From Prochilodus magdalenae (lineage: Eukaryota; Chordata; Actinopteri; Characiformes; Prochilodontidae), in NCBI GenBank assembly GCA_024036415.1, contig JAMWET010001229.1, positions 145,001 through 209,000 of the forward strand: 64,000 nt of DNA, given 5' to 3'. The notes under the pieces were generated by a model. The model saw only the letters and a list, made by a program, of their open reading frames with translations. It had not been told where the DNA came from and did no database searches. A program made the translations under genes and the position numbers. Positions 55,041 to 64,000 of this stretch are shown piece after piece; within the stretch, counting starts at the first letter, position 1, and each line of letters starts with the position of its first letter.

Positions 55041-57929
55041 TAAAGGGCCCATATTCGTTACTTTTCTCGTTATGGGCCACTTATGACATCTGTAAGGGTT
55101 TATGAAACAAAAAGAGTTATTTCTTCTCTCCTTAAAATTAAAGCCACTATGTGTAAAAATGTACCTTAAAATTAAAAAAATCAGGAAAGAAAAACAATCT
55201 TCTATAAGGCTGCTTCAAACAGGTTGTTTTACGTACTGTGCCTTTAAGGTATATAAAGGAATATGTGTAAATAAGTTCATTTCTGAGTCAAACAGCAATC
55301 CAGACTAATACACTACTCATAATTTCAGTGGCAGTGCATGGGGCTAAATTGCTGTTTGCCAAAGAGGTGACATATAAAACACAGTAAATTCAAAACATAC
55401 TGTTTAGCGTTGTACTCTATACAGACTGTATGGGCTGAGGAGTGAGTGGTACGGTTTGCATTGGTAATGAAGATAATTCAGTTTTCAATTTAGTCTTCAA
55501 TGATTAAAACCATTTGCCAAATCTAGCTTCTCTGGTTTTGATGTGAATTGAAGTAGTCTGAGAAAAATGCTGAGTGAGTCAGCACTCAAGGGACACATCA
55601 TACTGTGTTAGGTAATGTATAAGAAGTGACAGAACTGAATGTGCAGATGACGTAATTGTTCAGAGTGTGATTTGTTGGCACTTTGAGCATATAGCTCACA
55701 GAGTAGCTGTGATGCCATGCAGTCTTACCACACAGCAGTAAAAGCAATTGATTTGAGCATTGGCTTTGATAGTGTTAATCGACAACTCAGCCTGGTGTCG
55801 TTCCATCCCTGGCCCTGGAGGACTCCCTGTTATGTACAGTTTAGTGCTTGCTCTGCTCCCAGCACACTTGATCCAATCGATATCAAACCCTTATATAAAT
55901 ATAAAAATATAAAGTCGAAGTATATAACTTTATTTTTATTTATTTATTTATTTATGGGAACCATTAATATTTAATTATGAGATAATAAATATATCTTAAG
56001 AAAGCAAATTGAACCTTGTGCCAGGACCACGTCCCTTGGGGACCAATGGATTAATCTTGTAACTTTTAAAATTTCCTACTAACGAATATTTTTGAATTAA
56101 CACTCACAGTTATTACAGTAATTAATAAGAAATTATCTATATCATTCCTGCCCAGTATGCCAAGGTTTTAACACCCCATATTAGTCAGTAGGATAAGTAA
56201 TGTACATGATACATGTGGATAAATGTAATATCTGACTTTGGGTGTCCTCCAAAACCCTTGAAATAAAAGTTAAATAAAACTTTTTTAATGCCTGCTAGTG
56301 TTTCATTCTACGAATATTGGTATTACATGTGATTCTGGACTTTTGAATGATATTGTAAGTAAAGAGGAAAGTATTCCAGTATCTGTGTATTCAAACGTGT
56401 ACGTATCCGTATTTTGGGAATCTTTCGAAGGTGTTTAATTGTACCTTTGATTTGTATTTAATTCCCAGACTTCCAAAACAAATTAGTCCACAGAGTTACT
56501 TGGTGCATATTGGTGCGAGTCATACGTATAACATTACTGTAGCTTTCATGGAGCTCATGAAAAGTGAGTTTGTCTAAGCACGTTTTACAAATCAAATGAG
56601 CTGATGCTGTCACAGTGGACTATTTGCATGTGACGTGGCCTACTATTCAGACACAACACAATATTAGTGTTAAATTCTCATTTGATCTAATTTCTACTCT
56701 AACCTCTCTGCTTACAGACCTATGATGCTGTTCTCTGTAGGAGTTCCAGCTGAAGGGTTTGAGTACAGGATTGGAATACGTCTTAGACCAGTGTTTGATA
56801 TTAAAGGCGCAGATGTGTTAATGGAGTAATACCTACAGAAAGCAAACCCTGTGCTAAATCTTGGCTTAGCTAAAGCACCACTTTAGGTAACATAGGTTGA
56901 TGTAAGGCGTTTTTTTGTTTTTCCTGAGTTGATAAGAAAAGGCCATACATCCTAACACCCCAGTAGTTACATTGAACCCGCCCACGCGGTTCCATTGAAC
57001 AATTTTACAGAAGTGAATTGAAGCTTCAGGGTATACATTTGATTATCTCACTGGCCTATTTCCTCCTGCTGTTCTAACTTTCCTAAAATGAGAACCTTAA
57101 AAGCAACACAACCATAATGCTGTTGGGTATTTAAGATGTCTAAGATGCGGCTAGACCTCTTAAAGTAGAAATTAAAGTCAAAGACTTCATTTATTTTAGT
57201 ATTTTAACTTGGTTTCTGATGTTTAACATAGAAGGTGTTGGACTTGGACTGGTCAGGTCAGGGTAAAAAATGCGGGTTTACATGTCCATTTATAACACTG
57301 AGATTTCACCCCATAATCAAACAAGCTGTTTGTCTTTTATGACGTTCTCATGAATATTCTGATGAGCTCTTCTCTGTTTGACTGGTTTAAAGGCAACATG
57401 AAAAAAAAACATACTTTTAGTAAAACTAAATTGTTGGCTTACTAAACGTTCAGCTTAAGATGATCTGGCTCGTTTAAAGGTCTCCCACTCCCGCTGACAG
57501 ATCAATGGAATGATTTTGAGAAGTACTGACATCCCCTGGGAGGTTTCTGCACATGTAGTCCACCTTTGGTGCTGATCTGTTTTCATTCGTTCCTCCTGGA
57601 TGGGAATGTCAGCTGATTAGTTTGAATTTTGGGGTCATCAGTTTCTGTGTAGTCAGGAATGTTACCCAGCAGTCAAGGCTTTTGGAATCGGCTTGTTTTT
57701 ACAAACACAGTATTTGTAATTTAAGGACGAGACAGTGGTGTTTAAGACTTGGGGTATGTCTGTTTTTTTTATGTACTGAACTTTCATTATTCAGCTATGA
57801 TGATGCAATTCAGATTTCCATTTTATGGCACCTTTGAAACACGCAGATGATGTGGGTACAAACCAAACCTCAAAAACATACGTTTAACAAAAAATCACAC
57901 GTCTACAACTAAATATGGCATCATTGTTT

Positions 57930-58560
57930 TCAGTATATACGGTATCTTCTCTGCTTCTCATGATTCAAGTCTTTCCAAACACATTCAAAGGCGTTTTGGT
58001 CTAGGTTCTGGGGTGTTCAGTCCATTCTTCTGAGAACCCTAGCAATTTCATTTACAGATCTTTCTCAGTTCTTCTTTTTTTGTCTTGTCCTTTTTGTCTT
58101 CTCAGTAATGGCTTCTTGACAGCTAGACTTTCTTTCAGGCCCATTGCGGTTAGGTCGACACCATCCTGTCATTAAATATCAGTATGTCAAATCACCAGAA
58201 TCCTCAGAAGGAGTGATGTGAGAAAATGAAGTGGACCTCAGATGTTTCCCTGATCGCTTAATAATTGATTGAGTCTCATTTGCCAAAGCCTGAGTTCTTA
58301 CGTTGTTAAAAGATCAGATGAATCTAAAATTACCATCAAAACATCCCTATGGAGTCCCCGAATCCCACAGTTTTAACATTTAACTGAGGTGCATCTAATA
58401 ATTTTTCTCCATTAATGAAATGTTTTATTAACACACCGCAGAGACTCTAGCTTCTACATACATGACAGATTGCAAAAAGCCAGTCACGATGGTGTGTGGA
58501 GCTTCTGCATGCGACCCAGTAAGGCTAGATGATAGATGTCAGAAACGGTTAATGTTCTGA
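57930..58560. repeat. Possible mobile-element relic, class unknown
   Basis: The text resembles the reverse strand of degraded Tc1-type elements (for example ATGGCTTCTTGACAGCTAGACTTTC), but no transposase motif could be read with confidence. Confidence 0.2.
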
Positions 58561-59429
58561 TTAAATTGAATTTGGCTCAGTTCCCTTGATGTGTTCTCTC
58601 ATAATTTAATATCTGACGAATTAATTGAATCTCATGTAGTCTTTAACAAATCTGCCAGGATTCATATAACCCACACTCAGTTCGGAATACTTCTAGACTG
58701 GTTCCTTGTTAGGGTTCTTGAACACTTGAGGGATGTCCAATACAGGATATATATACCATTTGGCTGCCCAGCATCCCTAAACTTGCTGTTGCTAAAGTCT
58801 AATCCTTGAGGACTCCTGTTGGGAAAGGCTGCTATCTGGATCTAAGCGCAATGACTCCTGCAGCTCTGGATCTCTGGGCTGTTCAAGCAATAGTCCTACT
58901 GTGTTTTTTTGGTTCCCCTTCATAAAATGATGCAGCTCTGCCTCTGCGGAGCTTAGCCACTCACTCTGCCTCTCTGAATCATGTCCTCATTGTGCCAGTG
59001 CTCATCGTTTTGATGAAGCACAGTCCCAAGGTGAACCGTCTTCTTGCTAGACCACTAGAAATGTAAATGTTTTCTTCAAGCCTGTTTTGACTGATACACA
59101 TTTCTGATTAGTGCCGTTGCTGATTATTTACATAGGTGTTCTGTTGATGGAGGGAAGTATGGAGGTACGCAGAGAAAATCCATTGCACGCTCACAGCACA
59201 TTAGTTAGAGCGATGCCATAGGCAAACCACTTACGGTTCCCTGAAGAACCTTTAAGTTAGGAACAGTATTGAGTTTAAAGAGCCCCCGAAAAGAGCAGAT
59301 CAGACCATAAAAAAAAACAAAAACATTTTGTTCATCATTATCACTGAATTCAAAATATTTACCAAACCTAGCCTTTATTTGAAATATTATTGAAAAAGAA
59401 AAGAAAAAGAAATCCTATTATGAAATTTG

Positions 59430-60420
59430 TTTTTGCCTTAAAAGGGTGCCGCAGTTGTTGCCATCCTTTCATCTAATGCTTTGTGGAGCCTCCCCTTACA
59501 AAGATAACACCTCAGAGTCATAAAGTATAAATGGGAAAGACTTTTGTTAGATTTCTTTTCCAACTATTATTGCACACATAGGTTTGAGTAAATGTTCATT
59601 TAGGGTTCCTTTAATAAAGGGTCAATTTTTTTTGTTATTATTTTAAATTAAAGCTAGAAAGCATACACAACAGCCCATATTGTCCAGAGACTGGGATAAC
59701 CATGGCAAAACCTTGATCCCATGGTCAGGGAGCTCTATTTTGGTGTTGATTTTGAGGTGTGCTGCAGAACGTTGCCCACCACCACATTTCACAGTGGAGA
59801 TAAAAACTTGTCCGCTTGGCTACTTTTGAGTCTATACCAAATCCACCTCTGGTTATACTTCTAATAATGGCCATTCTTTAACTGTGAGACTTCCACTGTC
59901 CGTGTTATGGATCTTAAAGGACGTCTAGTTGTCAGTTTTACCAGTTTTCTGTTCTTGATGATTCCCTCAGGTTTACACAGAGTCCCGTAGAGTAATTTGA
60001 TGTAAAGTGATTCACTGTAGAAACTCGTACTGTAGTTCTTTAAGGTGGTGGTGATGGGAACCAAGTGTCAGTTATTTTTTGTCCTGTGGAGATTAGATAT
60101 AAGGTAATTCACTTGCATGCCTCGTAGTCCAAACCAAACTGCCATGATTAGATAAACAGCATTTCAAGCTCTCGTCTTTAAGAAAAAAAAAGAAAATCTA
60201 TCAAGGATCCTTTACTGAGAAACAGAAATGTAAACGTGCAAAAATGCAAATCAAGCACAGAAGCTGCTGCTGTTCTCACAACAATGTGCTGACCACCCCA
60301 GAGTCCAGACCTCAGCATAATTAAACATGTGGGATTATTTAGAGAAGCCAATGTGTAAGACCGACTAATGACAGTAGGATGTATGTTTATCCTGCATGTA
60401 AAGAAACTGTCAAACGTATG
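59430..60420 (+). pseudogene. Tc1-like transposase relic
   Basis: Near 60300 the plus strand reads QSPDLSIIKHVGLFREAN, matching the late catalytic block of Tc1-type transposases (QSPDLN.IEH.WDYL). Upstream sequence has the composition of such elements but is too decayed to read. Boundaries are approximate. Confidence 0.45.
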
Positions 60421-60424
60421 CCTT

Positions 60425-60726
60425 GAGAAAGATCTTAGTCATGGTCGGTGTTTGAGGAGGACGTACCATATCCATATCCATTGGAGAAAGATCTTAGTCA
60501 TGGTCATTGTTTGAGGCGGACGTTCCATATCCATATCCATTAGAGAAAGATCTTAGTCATGGTCAGTGTTTGAGGCGGACGTACCATATCCATATCCATA
60601 TCCATTAGAGAAAGATCTTAGTCATGGTCATTGTTTGAGGAAGACGTTCCATATCCATATCCATATCCATTAGAGAAGGATCTTAGTCATGGTCAGTGTT
60701 TGAGATGGACGTTCCATATCCATATC
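60425..60726. repeat. Minisatellite, five units of 59-65 bp
   Basis: Units start at 60425, 60484, 60543, 60608 and 60673 with GAGAAAGATCTTAGTCATGG and end in runs of CCATAT. The units differ in the number of CCATAT hexamers (59- versus 65-base spacing). The last unit has GAGAAGGATC. It directly follows the Tc1 relic. Confidence 0.9.
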
Positions 60727-61995
60727 ATTGTTCATCAGAAAAATTGTCCACCACTACGTCATGCTAAAACAGTCTCTGATTGGTTGTTTTGTGTGACAGA
60801 ACAACCAATCTTGTCAAAGAAGGAAGTGCCACAATAAGTGGCAAAAAGCCGCAAACGCTTTGATGATAATCTGTCATCCATCTTGCAAGACTACACGTGT
60901 TGGACCGTTTAGTAATTTAGTGGACATTACACTACAGTAATAAACCTAACAGCTTTTAAAGCTCTGTGCTGGCTGCCAGGCTTATCTACCTTTCATTTTG
61001 GGCACAGTGTTTTTTGCACTTGTACTTTATCGAGCCATTATGAAAAACGTCTCAATACGTTTTGGTTTGAATGTAATGAATGAACATTCATCTCTTGTAT
61101 AAAAAATGGTTCTTTTAAAAATCCACCAATTGGAAAACATGGTTCCTCTTTGGCATAAATAACCCATTTTGGTTACATATTGGACCTAAGAGTTGCCATG
61201 CATGTGCGGTTCTCTAAGCAGCCAAGCCTCGAGGCGGAAAGGATGGCTGATGAGCACTAATTTATTCTTTGTTGGTAATAACTTTCTAGCTTGTTCCCCC
61301 TCAGAACTCTCTCTGTGCTTTCCCTTTCATCTCCTTCATTGTCTCTGCAGTATTCTGGGTAAACGTCAGGAGTAATGCAGAGATGCTATAGGGAAACTTT
61401 TGCTGATTCTCCGGATCTCCTCAGCTGAGTCAGAAAGAGCCTTTTTGGTGCTGCCTCAACAGCATATATGGCCCAGGGATGGGAGGGGGTATTGATTTTT
61501 CCTGTTCGCCCGCTGTAAAGCCCTTGTCACATGTAGCCCATCTGTATCTTTTATTAGAGTGTGCAAGTGACAGAAACTGCAGAGAAGTCTGTAAATGGGA
61601 TTGGCAGTTTTGGTATTTTTATGAGCGGGTAACTGCTGGATATATCAGGAATGGAATAGCAGTGGGATGAAAATGTGAAGATACCATTTGTAGTATATTT
61701 GTGAGGTGGTGTTTCAACAACAACTACATAATAACTGCTCTGTTCTCATGACTAAAACAGAGTCCTGTTCCTCTTAAGTAAAGGTTTGTGTCTGGGAGAA
61801 TGGAGAACGAGTGCTGTATGCTGTGTGTGGTGTAGAATTCCTCAAATTATCAAGAAGAGGCTTTGCAGAACCTGTTGTAGGCTTGGTTGTAACAGTGTTG
61901 TAAAGTTACTAAATACACACAAATAAATGTAGCAAGAAACAAAAAAAAAGTCTCGAAATCTGGGTCTCGTTTTAATGTTGTGTTTTTTTTGTTTG

Positions 61996-62104
<109 letters not shown>

Positions 62105-62235
62105 CATACATACACACACACGCACACACACATATGTAACACATAATAGTACGTATATAATCAGCTTAAAAAGGCTAATGGTGAGTTCGGTGAGGCCACA
62201 ACCACGCAAATCCAATCCTGGAGAAACATAACATA

Positions 62236-62768
62236 CAGGGGTTGGACAATGAAACTGAAACACCTGTCATTTTAGTGTGGGAGGTCTCATTGCTAAATTG
62301 GACCAGCCTGGTGGCCAATCTTTATTAATTGCACATTGCACCAGTAAGAGCAGAGTGTGAAGGTTCAGTTAGCAGGTAAGAGCACAGTTCTGCTCAAAAT
62401 ACTGCAATGCACACAACATTATGGGTGACATACCAGAGTTCAAAAGAGGACAGATTGTTGGTGCACGTCTTGCTGGCGCATCTGTGACCAAGACAGCAAG
62501 TCTTTATGATGTATCAAGAGCCACGGTATCCAGGGTAATGTCAGCATACCACCAAGAAGGACGAACCTCCACCAGCATCACGTAGTGACCTGGCCACTAT
62601 CCTGCAAGAAGAATGGCTTAAAATCCCTCTGACCACTGTGCAGGACGCAGTATATGTCATTCCCTAGACCAACTGACGCTGTATTGGCCGCAAAAGGAGG
62701 CCCTACACCATACTAATAAATGATTGTGGTCTAAAACCAGGTGTTTCAGTTTCATTGTCCAACCGCTG
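62236..62768 (+). mobile_element. Short Tc1-type derivative, copy 2 (533 bp)
   Basis: Same structure as 7638-8169 with a handful of differences. It has the same inverted repeats (one mismatch in the right end, CCGCTG instead of CCCCTG) and flanking TA on both sides. The 54-codon HTH frame at 62421-62585 is open, with Cys changed to Tyr in one codon. It lies in myo5b intron 1, more than 54 kb from copy 1. Confidence 0.85.
62421..62585 (+). CDS. 54-codon N-terminal transposase (HTH) fragment, second copy
   Basis: ATG to TAG, same frame and same end as 7823-7987. See that entry for content. Translation is unproven. Confidence 0.4.
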   Translation: MGDIPEFKRGQIVGARLAGASVTKTASLYDVSRATVSRVMSAYHQEGRTSTSIT

Positions 62769-62845
62769 TACATATATATATAGTGTGTGTGTGTGTGAGT
62801 GTATATATATAGTATATGTATGTACATATTTATATATGTATTGCA

Positions 62846-63165
62846 GTGTTGTTGGGAATGAAGATAAAGGCTACCAGGAACACTAAATGATGATAAATTT
62901 AGACTGATATGGACAATATTTATTGTGCTACAAATACAGAACAGTGTCTCGGTATGACGTCGGGTCGCTATACTTGCTAACGCAACATGTTAGATGCCTC
63001 AGCATGGAGTTGTAGAGGTTCCTTTTGGTGCCCTGTGATAAGCCATCCCACGCAGCTTGAATATTCTCACACAGTTCCTGCAGATTTTGCAGTAGGGATG
63101 GAGGTAGAGTGACAGCAGGCCTTCTAGACATGCGACACGCGACAACAGTTATCACCACTCACTGA
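62846..63165 (-). repeat. Tc1-like 3' fragment, repeat family R1 (copy 4)
   Basis: This has the longest open stretch of the family: on the minus strand LQELCENIQAAWDGLSQG, then YNSMLRHL and CVSKYSDPTSY, close to the C-terminal end of Tc1-type transposases (W..L....I..L..SM.RR...CI...G..T.Y). It shares markers with 13437-13740, 18055-18310 and 19990-20310. Confidence 0.55.
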
Positions 63166-64000
63166 ATGTCCACAATCGTGGTTGTTGGATCACTTCGCTC
63201 ATGTCAGGCAATATGTCAGTTCTCTCTCTGGGGTTATGAAGGCATCCCAGATCATTCATGTCTTCTTCCATCCCCTGCTGTCAGTGGCGTGCTCTGGTAG
63301 TATCTTCTTGACCAGTATGGTGCACAACACGTCAATAAGACGCTCTGTAGTAGTATGGAAAATCACATTGCATTGTGACCCTAGAAGCAAAAACAGTTTC
63401 AATCTGAAAGCATGCATGATTAGGCTACCCCTTTATTATCTGGAGTTCATTTTAACAAGGCGGGCTGTGTAGAAGATGTAATTATCCCTGGATTCGACTG
63501 ATCTATTGTGCGTCTTATCACTATTGCATTCCGCTGATAGTTGTAAGGCATTCTACAGTACGGATTTCTGGGTGGGGTGAAAACAGTGAGCAAATACGGA
63601 GCACTGTTTTATTAGACTCTGTATAGCTGCTCTTCTCTAGTGTTTCATTAACTCATATGCCCTGGGCTGAGCTGCAGCTGGTTATGAGCTCACATAAACA
63701 AAATGTGCATAAAGCTGATACAGCATTGTACTTCTGCCTCTTATCTCTATTGTTCTTGTGGGTCTTTCGTTCTATGCAAATACCCACTGTGACGTTTTTA
63801 TCTGAGGTGAGGGCTTGATGCTATCTATTCCAGTGTAATGAAAACACCACCACAATTGAAAGAGTAATTTGTAATAGTAGTTTAACTGATAGAGGTGTAA
63901 AATTACATTTACATGCAAATACAGCAAGGTGATTCAGCGTTTTGAAAAATGCTAGACTTGGTTATAATAATATTCAGCAGTTTGTGTGCTCATTTATTTA

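Noticed and set aside
60425..60726. CRISPR-like array of regular repeats
   Set aside because: The units are contiguous with no unique spacers, and the host is a eukaryote; this is a minisatellite.

Overview
The window is nuclear DNA of a bony fish, most likely an otophysan such as a characin or a relative. The evidence is intron-rich vertebrate genes with GT-AG junctions, an AT-rich background, long dinucleotide tracts, and many Tc1-like, hAT-like and SINE/LINE-tail repeats of teleost type. The species cannot be fixed from the sequence alone.

Layout. Positions 1-3790 hold the 3' half (plus strand) of an immunoglobulin-superfamily membrane protein gene of the VSIG10L/VSIG10L2 type. Positions 7239-22436 hold a complete tandem paralogue (12 coding exons, 808 codons): signal peptide, six Ig-like domains, one fibronectin type III domain, one membrane helix and a short tail. 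Positions 23011-29340 hold chek1 on the minus strand (12 coding exons, 464 codons), the checkpoint kinase acting downstream of ATR. Its 3' end converges on that of the second Ig gene. Positions 30100-38330 hold cfap53/ccdc11 on the plus strand (8 coding exons, 512 codons), a coiled-coil ciliary protein, divergent from chek1 across about 0.75 kb. At 42802 the first coding exon of myo5b begins (nine codons). The remaining 21 kb of the window is its first intron, with no further exon recognised.

The coding genes do not form one pathway. Three are well recognised. The Ig pair is a local duplication whose copies have diverged mainly in the cytoplasmic tail and in one FN3 loop. chek1 with a VSIG10L2-like gene recalls human 11q24; cfap53 beside myo5b recalls human 18q21; here the two blocks are joined.

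Non-coding space is dominated by mobile-element debris: one near-complete Tc1-like element with about 201-bp inverted repeats (34698-36295), two copies of a short Tc1 derivative that each keep an open 54-codon DNA-binding-domain reading frame, several Tc1 transposase relics, a hAT-type element with an exact 8-bp target duplication (21316-22029), two long AT-rich foldback elements, one tRNA-derived SINE, two retroposon 3' tails, a five-unit minisatellite and several microsatellites. I found no evidence for a wholly new system. The most interesting points are the Ig paralogue divergence, the truncated transposase peptides, the foldback insertions, a forced splice-acceptor shift in cfap53, and a direct duplication that brackets the FN3 exon.
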